From: Chitinophaga sp. XS-30
Lineage (GTDB): Bacteria; Bacteroidota; Bacteroidia; Chitinophagales; Chitinophagaceae
Length of the DNA stretch: 64,000 bases
Assembly (NCBI RefSeq): GCF_008086345.1
Contig: NZ_CP043006.1
Coordinates: 1-64,000 of the forward strand
Reading direction: 5' to 3'
The notes below the pieces were generated by a model. The model was not told the origin of the DNA, made no database searches, and saw only the letters and a list, made by a program, of their open reading frames with translations. Made by a program: the position numbers and the translations under genes. How positions within the stretch are numbered: position 1 is the first letter of the stretch; each line of letters opens with the position of its first letter. This document shows positions 50,432-58,239 of this stretch, in pieces.

Positions 50432-52672
50432 TCATTCAGCATCCGGACGGCCCCAGGCCTTGTCCGGCAAAGGCCCCATTTCCAGCTCCAGGTGCCCGCC
50501 GGCTATCAGTTGCTCGTGTGTGAACCAGGGCGTATGGAGCGTTTCGCCATTGAACTTTGCCTGTTGTATATACTTGTTGACGGATGAACAGTTGTTGGCG
50601 GTAATGCGGAACACCTTGCCGTTGGGGAGCTGCAAACTCACCTTGCTGAACACAGGGCTGGTGATGGTGTACACGGGCAGGCCGGGCGTAACGGGATAGA
50701 AGCCCATGGCGGTGAACACCACGAAAGCCGTCATACCGCCGCCGTCCTCATCCCCGGGAATACCGAAAACATTGTCCGCAAACCAGGTATCCAGCAGAAA
50801 GCGGGTGCGCTTCTGCGTTTTCCAGGGAGCATCGGTGAAATTGTAGAGATAGGGAATGTGAAAGCTCGGTTCATTGCCCATGGAGAACTGGCCGACGAGG
50901 CCGGTTGCATCGGGGAATTTGCTCCAGAATTCATACCTGGAACGGTCCAGCCCCTCGCGGAACAACTGGTCCAGCTTCTTTTCAAAAGCCTTGCGGCCGC
51001 CCATCAGGGCGATCAGTCCGGGTATATCCTGCTGCACCTGCCACATATAGGTGTAACCGTTATTCTCGTCGTAATAATCGCGGCCGCCCATGCCGCCATC
51101 GAATTTCGGGTCTATCATCACCCAGTTGCCCTTGTCGTCTTTCGGCATGAAGAGCTGTTTCTCCGGATGCCAGAGGTGGCGGTAATTGCGGCCCCTGGCG
51201 GCGAACAATGCCGTATCCGCCGTTTTGCCCAGGTCTTTCGCCATTTCTCCCAGGGCCCAGTCGTCATAACTATTGCCAAGCGTTACGGCAACAGATTGTC
51301 TTTTTTCAAAACCATGCACCCGGTCTATGGTTTCTTTTTCACCGGGATGCAGTGCGGGGAAATAGCCATGCTGGTAATAATATTCATCCAGCACTGTTTT
51401 CTCTCCATTCCGCCAGGGTAGCATGGTAGCTTCGGTGGCGTTTTTGAACATGCCTTCGTAGGCTTTCTGCACATCGAAGTTGCGCAGCCCCTTCCGGTAA
51501 GCGTCGAGGAAAACGATGGAAGAATGGAAACCGTTCATGCAGGCATGGTCGCCGAACAGCACCGGGAAGGTGGGCATCCAGCCGCTTTGTTCGTACATGC
51601 GCACGTAGGATTGCAGCATGTCTTCCTCGGCGGCGGGGTCGAGGATCATCCGCAGCGGATGATGGGCGAGGTAAGTATCCCACGACCAGTCATCCACATA
51701 GAACGGACGATTATCCCGGTTGACCTTTTTATTATATCCGCTGTAATACTGTCCGTCTTCCGTAATGTCCACCATGCGCTCATAACACCGGTACAGGGCC
51801 GTGTAGAACGAGCGGCGCTGCGCGGCCGTGCCGCCTTCCACATTGATCCGGGACATCACTTTCTCCCAGGCTTTCCTGCCGTTCTCCGAAACTTCCTCAA
51901 AGGAACGGCCCATCACTTCCGCCTCGAAATTCTTCCGCGCCTGCTCCGGACTGACATAACTGATGGCATACCTCAGCTCCACATCCTTCACCGCTGCCGG
52001 GAAGGTGATGAAAGCCCTGGCCCCCTGCCCCGAAACCGCCTGCTGCGGTCTGATATTGCCGCCTTCCAGCACACCCGGCTTCCCGGCCTGGCTGAAAACG
52101 CCATACATATATACCTTTACTTCGCCCTGGTACGTTTCCATGCCCCGCAGCGCATTGCCCGGCAGAAATTCCCAACCGGCCTCACCGGGATTGTACACGC
52201 CCAGCAATATGGACTTGTCCCCCGCATCTTCCGGGAAACGGAAACGGAAGATCCCGGTTTTCTTTCCCACGGTAAAATCCACCGTCACGCCTTCATCGAT
52301 CAGCAGGGTGGAATAATACCAGGGGCGGTTGACCTCCAGGTCATGGTCCCAGGTCATCCGGGAGCGCCAGCTTTCCACGCTGACCGGCAGGATAGACGGT
52401 TTGATGGAAAAAACCTGGCCCAGGCGATGGGATACCACATTCAGGGGGAAACTGGAGATCTGGTCGTCCAGGAAATCTTTCCGCTGCGGTGTAAAACGGA
52501 CCATCTGGTTCGGCAGCTGTACCGTGGGGCGGGTAGGCTCCAGCAGGTGGCCGACCGACCCGATCGTGGGGTCCACATCATTCAGATTAGACCTTTCTAC
52601 AGATCTTGCCGCATTACAGGCGATGCCCAACATCCAGACAGATAAAAAAAATAAAAGCGATTGTTTCTTCAT
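50432..52672 (-). CDS. GH92 alpha-mannosidase
   Basis: A 746-residue calcium-dependent exo-alpha-mannosidase of family GH92. The N-terminal beta-sandwich starts with DVDPTIGSVGHLLEPTRPTVQLPNQM-type sequence (about 33-58). The catalytic domain holds the hallmarks MGNEPSFHIPYLYN (Glu601, the probable acid) and GDEDGGGMTAF (640-643 onward, with the Asp pair acting as base). It begins with a signal sequence and possible lipobox (Cys19). It is the first gene of the operon, 123 bases before SusC. It would trim alpha-mannose residues released or exposed by the GH99-like enzymes. Confidence 0.93.
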   Translation of the reverse strand: MKKQSLLFFLSVWMLGIACNAARSVERSNLNDVDPTIGSVGHLLEPTRPTVQLPNQMVRFTPQRKDFLDDQISSFPLNVVSHRLGQVFSIKPSILPVSVESWRSRMTWDHDLEVNRPWYYSTLLIDEGVTVDFTVGKKTGIFRFRFPEDAGDKSILLGVYNPGEAGWEFLPGNALRGMETYQGEVKVYMYGVFSQAGKPGVLEGGNIRPQQAVSGQGARAFITFPAAVKDVELRYAISYVSPEQARKNFEAEVMGRSFEEVSENGRKAWEKVMSRINVEGGTAAQRRSFYTALYRCYERMVDITEDGQYYSGYNKKVNRDNRPFYVDDWSWDTYLAHHPLRMILDPAAEEDMLQSYVRMYEQSGWMPTFPVLFGDHACMNGFHSSIVFLDAYRKGLRNFDVQKAYEGMFKNATEATMLPWRNGEKTVLDEYYYQHGYFPALHPGEKETIDRVHGFEKRQSVAVTLGNSYDDWALGEMAKDLGKTADTALFAARGRNYRHLWHPEKQLFMPKDDKGNWVMIDPKFDGGMGGRDYYDENNGYTYMWQVQQDIPGLIALMGGRKAFEKKLDQLFREGLDRSRYEFWSKFPDATGLVGQFSMGNEPSFHIPYLYNFTDAPWKTQKRTRFLLDTWFADNVFGIPGDEDGGGMTAFVVFTAMGFYPVTPGLPVYTITSPVFSKVSLQLPNGKVFRITANNCSSVNKYIQQAKFNGETLHTPWFTHEQLIAGGHLELEMGPLPDKAWGRPDAE

Positions 52673-52968
52673 AACCGGACAATAACGTATTGGAATATGG
52701 ATGCAATAAACCCGGATGCCGCTAACAAAAGCATTAATGAAAACACTAACCGGGAAATTAATTTTATTAATTTTTTCAATGTCATGATTATCAAAATAGT
52801 AGAAAGGAATTAATTTTCTAATTTGAATAAGGAAAAAGCAGGGATTTTAAGTGTAAGCCTTACGTATAACTGAAGCCGGAACAGGCTTTGGCGGGGTGGA
52901 ATGCGCCCGGCGGTTAGTTTTACATCAGAAATTAAGTACTTTGTAGCTCATTGGATAATAAGCCTCTC
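52673..52968. promoter_or_regulatory. Divergent promoter region between PUL and its regulator
   Basis: About 300 AT-rich bases without a gene. On the plus side TACTTTG (one base short of the -7 consensus) occurs near 52937-52943, just before the regulator. No exact TAnnTTTG faces the GH92 gene. The binding site of the regulator is expected here. Confidence 0.4.
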
Positions 52969-55470
52969 ATGGGGAGATATTTTTACTGTTTACTGTATAT
53001 TATATTAACTGTTCAGTTCGCAAACGGCCAATCTCACGGGTTGGCATTTTCCAGTCACGAGGTTGTTCCGGAAAAAAGGACTTCGCTGGACCTGACGCCG
53101 ACGGACCCGGTATGCCTGGGAGACGTTACAGAAATTTCCTTTGACCTGATGCTGCGGCCTAACCTGGAAACCTATTTCGGGTACGTTATGCGGTTGCTGA
53201 CCAGCGACCACCGGAATATCGACCTGGTATATAACCAGCGGCTGGCTACCTTCAATTTTGTGATCAGGGAGGTCATTACCGGCAGTTTTGTGATCGATAC
53301 GGCGCAGATATTCGGGAAATGGAGCCGGTTCAGGCTGCTTTTCGACGGCAAGCGGCAGGAAGCATCCTTTTATTATAATAATGAACTGATCGCCAAAGGC
53401 CACATCGGGCTGGACAAGCAGCCCTGCGCCCGGATATTCTTCGGCGCCAACAGTTTTGAAGGTTTTCAGACGCTGGATGTTCCCCCTATGCGGATAAAGG
53501 ATATCCGCATAAAGGCAGACGGCAAGCTGATCCATTACTATCCGCTTTCGGAAAGCAGTGGCACAACGGCGCAGGATGAGGTCACCCGGCAGGCCGCCCG
53601 GGTAAAGAACCCGGTATGGATCAAGCCGCGGCACCAGCATTGGGAACAGGTAGCGGCCTTTCAGACAAAAGGGGCACCGAGCACGGCGTTCGACAAAAAA
53701 CAGGAAGTCCTCTATATTGTTACGGTGGATTCGCTGTACCGCCTGTCACTGAAGAACATGACCCTGACCGGCGAGCCTGCGGCCCGCAGCAGGGACATAC
53801 TGCCCGCCGGGAACCAGTCCGTGTACAGCAACACGCAAAACAGGCTGTACAATTTTTATATCGATGAAAAGCAGGTCAGCACCTATGACACCGCCAGCCG
53901 CTCCTGGGATTCCGCTTTCAGTTCCATGGAGCTGACCGAGTACTGGCAGGCCAACAAGTTCCTCTCGCCGCAGGATTCCGCTTTATATATCATGTGCGGC
54001 TACGGCCAGCTGCAATACAAGAACCTGGTACAGCGCTATCATTTCCCCACCCGGCAGTGGACGCTGGTGCCGGTAAAAGGCGATACGCTCATGCCGCGTT
54101 ACCTGGCCGCACTGGGCCTCAATGAAACGAACGATACGGCTTTTATCATGGGTGGCTATGGCAGCAACACAGGCGATCAGGCCGTTAATCCGAAATATAA
54201 TTACGACCTGATGGCCTACAGCATCGGTGACAGCACTTTCCATCTGCGCTATCACCAGCCGGAGCCGCCACGCCAGTTCTGCTTCGCGAACAGCCTGGTG
54301 ATAGACCCTGCGGGGCAGGACTATTACACGCTGATCTACCCGAACGATCAGTTCAATTCCTCCCTGCAGCTGATCCGCGGATCATTGCATCAGCCGGGTT
54401 ACCAGCTGATCGGCGATACCATTCCTTACGCTTTTTATGATGTCCGCTCCTTTGCCGATCTTTTTTATTCCCCGGTCAGTCAGAAACTGGTGGCCGTTAC
54501 GTTATACCATTCCAAAGAAAATATTGCCAGCGTGAAGGTGTATACGCTGGACTTCCCGCCCAATCCCGCGGAGCCGGCAACAGCGGCCGCAGCCGGCGGC
54601 CGGGGCTACTGGATGTACCTGCTCGCCGGCATCGTGCTGTTAGCAGGCATTTTGTTATGGCGGAAAAAGCGCAGGCCCGCGGAGACCGTGCCGGACAATG
54701 CAGCTTTCCCGGAGGAAGAGACGGAAAAACATCCGGAGACTTCCGCCATTTACCTGTTCGGCCAGTTCGAGGTGTTCGACAAGGAAGGGCAGGATATCAC
54801 CAAACTGTTCACCCCACTGCTGAAAGAGCTTTTCCTGCTGCTGGTGGTGCATTCCATGAAAGACGGCAAAGGCATCGCCTCCGAAGAGCTGTATGACATC
54901 CTGTGGAACGACAAGTCCCCGAAGGATGCGCGCAACAACTTTTCGGTGAACATCGTCAAACTGAAAGCCATCCTGGAAAAGATCGGCGGGTTCCATATCG
55001 GCAGGGAATCCGGGAAGTGGAAGCTGGATGTACTGGAAGAGCATATTTATGTGGACTACCAGCATTTCATCCGCCTGCTGCACGATCATCCGCATGGTAT
55101 CGATCATGCCTTTGTACATGGATTGCTGGAGATCGTGCACCGCGGCGCGCTGCTGCGCACAGTCCATTATGAGTGGCTGGACCCGTTGAAGTTCGATACA
55201 TCCGTACAGGTGATCGACCTGCTGCTGAAATACGCATCCCGGGCGGACCTGCATGCGGAAGCGGAGTTTATTGTCAGGATAGCCAATGCTATTTTCCAGT
55301 TCGACAACCTGAACGAAGAAGCGCTGGCCTGGAAAAGCAAAGCGCTCATCCACCTGGGAAGGCACAGCATGGCAAAAGAAACCTACGGGAAATTCGCCAA
55401 GGAATACCGCGAGAGCTACGGGCAGGATTTTGGCAAATCGCTGGTGGAGATCACGCAGCAGGCCGGATGA
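52969..55470 (+). CDS. Membrane-spanning SARP-like regulator with lectin-like and kelch domains
   Basis: An 833-residue one-protein sensor and regulator. Outside the inner membrane, after a signal peptide (about 1-21), are a concanavalin/LamG-like domain (about 25-195) and kelch-type repeats (about 215-530, for example FIMGGYGSNTGDQA, LYIMCGYGQLQ). One membrane span follows (about 548-566), capped by RKKRR. The cytoplasm holds an OmpR-like winged helix (about 594-690, IYLFGQFEVFDKEGQDITK, then LYDILWNDKSPKDARNNFSV) and a bacterial transcriptional activator (BTAD/TPR-like) domain to the end. It is divergent from the mannan PUL and probably switches it on. The start is ATG 52969; a TTG lies 18 bases upstream. 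Confidence 0.82.
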   Translation: MGRYFYCLLYIILTVQFANGQSHGLAFSSHEVVPEKRTSLDLTPTDPVCLGDVTEISFDLMLRPNLETYFGYVMRLLTSDHRNIDLVYNQRLATFNFVIREVITGSFVIDTAQIFGKWSRFRLLFDGKRQEASFYYNNELIAKGHIGLDKQPCARIFFGANSFEGFQTLDVPPMRIKDIRIKADGKLIHYYPLSESSGTTAQDEVTRQAARVKNPVWIKPRHQHWEQVAAFQTKGAPSTAFDKKQEVLYIVTVDSLYRLSLKNMTLTGEPAARSRDILPAGNQSVYSNTQNRLYNFYIDEKQVSTYDTASRSWDSAFSSMELTEYWQANKFLSPQDSALYIMCGYGQLQYKNLVQRYHFPTRQWTLVPVKGDTLMPRYLAALGLNETNDTAFIMGGYGSNTGDQAVNPKYNYDLMAYSIGDSTFHLRYHQPEPPRQFCFANSLVIDPAGQDYYTLIYPNDQFNSSLQLIRGSLHQPGYQLIGDTIPYAFYDVRSFADLFYSPVSQKLVAVTLYHSKENIASVKVYTLDFPPNPAEPATAAAAGGRGYWMYLLAGIVLLAGILLWRKKRRPAETVPDNAAFPEEETEKHPETSAIYLFGQFEVFDKEGQDITKLFTPLLKELFLLLVVHSMKDGKGIASEELYDILWNDKSPKDARNNFSVNIVKLKAILEKIGGFHIGRESGKWKLDVLEEHIYVDYQHFIRLLHDHPHGIDHAFVHGLLEIVHRGALLRTVHYEWLDPLKFDTSVQVIDLLLKYASRADLHAEAEFIVRIANAIFQFDNLNEEALAWKSKALIHLGRHSMAKETYGKFAKEYRESYGQDFGKSLVEITQQAG

Positions 55471-55580
55471 TACATCATGCGGAAAAATTTTCACCAGTCA
55501 TGATATCAATCATCCGTTCCCCTTTTTTATCTCAGCCCTGCCCCTCATAAATTCCCTAATTTTAACCCAAAATATCCTTT

Positions 55581-56207
55581 ATGTCCATCTACAGCCGTAA
55601 GCAGGAAATTATAAACGGGTTGATCCACGGCCTTGGGGTAGCATTCGGCGTTAGCGGGCTTCCGGTGCTGATAGGGCTGGCAGCCGCGCATGGCAATACC
55701 GCCGGTGTTGTTGGCGCCGGTATCTACAGTTTCTGTTTCATCCTGCTTTTTTCCAGTTCCACGATCTATCATCTTTCGCTGGAACCTGCTGTTAAAAAGA
55801 TATTCCTGATCTTCGATCATATCAGCATTTATTTCCTGATCGCCGGTACTTATACGCCTTTTCTGCTGGTGTATATGAATGATGCTTTCGGCATTTCGCT
55901 ATTGTCCGTTTTATGGGGCCTGACCATTGTGGGTGTTTTCTTCAAGATCTGGTTCACGGGCCGGTTCGATATCATCAGCACGATCATTTACCTGTTAATG
56001 GGATGGATCATGATCGTTGGCGGCCGGCGGTTCTACGACGAGCTGCCGCTTTCCATATTGATACTGATCGCCACGGGCGGCGTATTGTACTCGGTTGGGG
56101 TGATATTTTATATGCGGGACAAGGGAACGTACAGCCATGCCATATGGCATACATTTGTGCTGGTGGCTGCCATCTGTCATTATGTGGCGGTTTTGCTGGC
56201 GATGTAA
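55581..56207 (+). CDS. Hemolysin III / PAQR family membrane protein
   Basis: A 208-residue inner-membrane protein with seven hydrophobic segments, of the hemolysin III (YqfA-like) branch of the PAQR superfamily. The three conserved motifs are seen: SSTIYHLS (about 54-61), DHISIYFLIAGTYTPF (about 79-94), and HAIWHTFVLVAAICHY near the end; their S, D and H residues form a zinc site in PAQR proteins. The name hemolysin is historical; no haemolytic role is implied. The gene is monocistronic. Confidence 0.93.
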   Translation: MSIYSRKQEIINGLIHGLGVAFGVSGLPVLIGLAAAHGNTAGVVGAGIYSFCFILLFSSSTIYHLSLEPAVKKIFLIFDHISIYFLIAGTYTPFLLVYMNDAFGISLLSVLWGLTIVGVFFKIWFTGRFDIISTIIYLLMGWIMIVGGRRFYDELPLSILILIATGGVLYSVGVIFYMRDKGTYSHAIWHTFVLVAAICHYVAVLLAM

Positions 56208-56324
56208 CGCGCACGGCTGGGCGTCAGGGCGCGGGCTGCGCTTTTCTCCGATAAAATAAAACGCATTTTTGTCCCCGTACGGTACCTTCAATCGTTGTGA
56301 GCATGAACCATAAAATTTAACACA

Positions 56325-56669
56325 ATGAAAGAGTTTGTATTGATTTTCAGGAACAGCAGTAATCCGCATGCCAGCCCTTCCCCTGAGCAAATGCAGGAGA
56401 GAATGAACTGGCTGGCCGGTGTTGCGGCGCAGAACAAGCTGGCGGACAAGGGCAACAGGCTCTCCGCCACCGCGGCAAAAACGGTAAAACCCGGCGGCGT
56501 GGTAACGGATGGCCCGTACACCGAGATCAAGGAATTTATCAGCGGCTATATGATCGTAAAAGCCGCTACGATCGAAGAAGCCGTGGAGCTGGCGCAAAAC
56601 AACCCGATCCTCAAAGGCGGCGGCAATGTGGAAGTGAGGGCAGTATTGACGCCGGAAGAGAAATCATAA
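56325..56669 (+). CDS. DGPF/YCII-related protein
   Basis: A 114-residue ferredoxin-like-fold protein of the YCII/DGPF group; the hallmark is VVTDGPYTEIKEFISGYMIV (DGPY in place of DGPF). These proteins are typically encoded next to ECF42-type sigma factors, as here (4 bases apart). Their biochemical role is unresolved. Confidence 0.9.
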   Translation: MKEFVLIFRNSSNPHASPSPEQMQERMNWLAGVAAQNKLADKGNRLSATAAKTVKPGGVVTDGPYTEIKEFISGYMIVKAATIEEAVELAQNNPILKGGGNVEVRAVLTPEEKS

Positions 56670-56673
56670 CACC

Positions 56674-57921
56674 TTGACAGCAAAAACAGCATACCAGGAG
56701 CTTTTGCCTCACCTGTTCCGGCTGGAATATTCCAAAATGACGGCAGTGTTATGCCGTCATTTTGGCTTGCAGCATATCGGGATCGCTGAAGATATTGCCA
56801 GTGAAACTTTTCTGAAAGCCACGGAAACCTGGGCCATCAGCGGCATACCGGAAAACCCCGCCGCCTGGCTCTATACCGTTGCCAAAAACAAGGCGAAAGA
56901 CCATTTCAAACGGCAGAAACTTTTCGACACAAAGGTGCGGCCGGCCATCCGGCAGGATGAAACGGAGCCTGAACCCGATTTTTCACAGCAGACCATTACA
57001 GACAGCCAGCTGGCGATGATCTTTGCCGTCTGCAACCCCGGCAATTCAAAAGAAGCCCAGATCTGTCTTGCACTGCAGATCCTTTGCGGTTTCAGCATCA
57101 CAGAGATTGCCGGTGCATTTCTCAGTAAACCGGAGACGATCAAAAAAAGACTGCTGCGGGCGAGAGCGAATCTGCGCAACGACAATTTCCAGATCAGGGA
57201 ACTGCCCGGGGCGGCCATCCGGTCCAGGCTGGAAGTAGTGCTGCGGACCTTATACCTTTTGTTCAATGAAGGGTATGCTTCCCGCTCCGGCGATCACCTG
57301 ATCCGGAAAGATCTGTGTTCCGAGGCCATCCGGCTTGCCCTGCTGCTGGCCGAGAATCCGCTGACCAGCCTGCCCGAAACCAATGCCCTGCTGGCGTTGA
57401 TGTGCTACCAAAGCTCCAGGCTGGATGCCCGGGAAGATGAAACCGGGGCGGCGGTGTTATTTGAGCAGCAGGACAAGGACCGCTGGAGCCGGGAACTGAT
57501 CGATAAAGGCAATCACTACCTGGTCAATGCCTGCACCGGGAACGAAGCCTCAAAATACCACCTGGAAGCCGGCATTGCCTATTGGCACACCACCCCTGAC
57601 GCCGGCAAAAAATGGGAACATATCCTCACGTTGTACAATCAGCTGCTGGTGTTGGAATACTCTCCCGTCACCGCATTGAACCGGACCTTTGCCTATGCCA
57701 AAGTGTACGGAAAGGCAGCTGCGCTCAGAGAAGCGCTGCAACTGCAGCTCGAAGACCTCAGCTATTATCATTCTCTTTTAGGCTACCTGTATACCGGTGA
57801 TGATACCGGAAAAGCGCTCTCCCATTATGCCAAAGCCATCAGCCTGACAAGATCTCCCGCTGAAAAGAAAACCCTGCAGAAAGAAATGGAGCGGCTTCGC
57901 AAAGCCCAAAAAGGCGGGTAA
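56674..57921 (+). CDS. ECF42-type sigma factor with C-terminal extension
   Basis: A 415-residue sigma factor. Region 2 (about 10-85) includes FGLQHIGIAEDIASETFLKA; region 4 (about 125-180) includes ALQILCGFSITEIAGAFLSK and a recognition helix PETIKKRLLRARANL. The remaining 235 residues form the long helical DUF6596/TPR-like extension that distinguishes this group (LFNEGYASRSGDHL, LCSEAIRLALLL, repeats near the end). No anti-sigma factor is adjacent, consistent with control by the extension. The start is a TTG at 56674, right after the DGPF gene; the first in-frame ATG would cut into region 2. Confidence 0.92.
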   Translation: MTAKTAYQELLPHLFRLEYSKMTAVLCRHFGLQHIGIAEDIASETFLKATETWAISGIPENPAAWLYTVAKNKAKDHFKRQKLFDTKVRPAIRQDETEPEPDFSQQTITDSQLAMIFAVCNPGNSKEAQICLALQILCGFSITEIAGAFLSKPETIKKRLLRARANLRNDNFQIRELPGAAIRSRLEVVLRTLYLLFNEGYASRSGDHLIRKDLCSEAIRLALLLAENPLTSLPETNALLALMCYQSSRLDAREDETGAAVLFEQQDKDRWSRELIDKGNHYLVNACTGNEASKYHLEAGIAYWHTTPDAGKKWEHILTLYNQLLVLEYSPVTALNRTFAYAKVYGKAAALREALQLQLEDLSYYHSLLGYLYTGDDTGKALSHYAKAISLTRSPAEKKTLQKEMERLRKAQKGG

Positions 57922-58239
57922 ACCTGCATTATCCTGCCGCATTCATCAATAGCTGTGCTTTATCCTCCGACATGCAAAAGACCCGTTGGCGCGTTATTAA
58001 TTGATAATCAAATCAATAACCCGGAAATCCATGCCCAGATCATTAAATAATATTTAATTTTTTGTTACCTTATGTTTAATTTAGTTAAATAACCTTATTT
58101 TAATACTTTATAACACTTAAATTTCACGTTTTTACGGCCGATAGCCAGGATGTGCCGCCCCGAACATGCAAATCTGAAATACCCTGACCATCACGTCCCC
58201 GATCCTTCATGTAACCTTCAATTTTAAAACTGATCAAAA
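57922..58239. other. AT-rich intergenic region with an imperfect palindrome
   Basis: No gene is supported. GTTATT (57993-57998) and AATAAC (58015-58020) are the arms of an imperfect palindrome, followed by a very AT-rich stretch to about 58,130 and then the leader of the EEP lipoprotein. A promoter or regulator site for that gene is likely, but no consensus element is clear. Confidence 0.35.

Noticed and set aside
51524-52645. 373-codon open frame on the plus strand
   Set aside because: Antisense to the GH92 gene.
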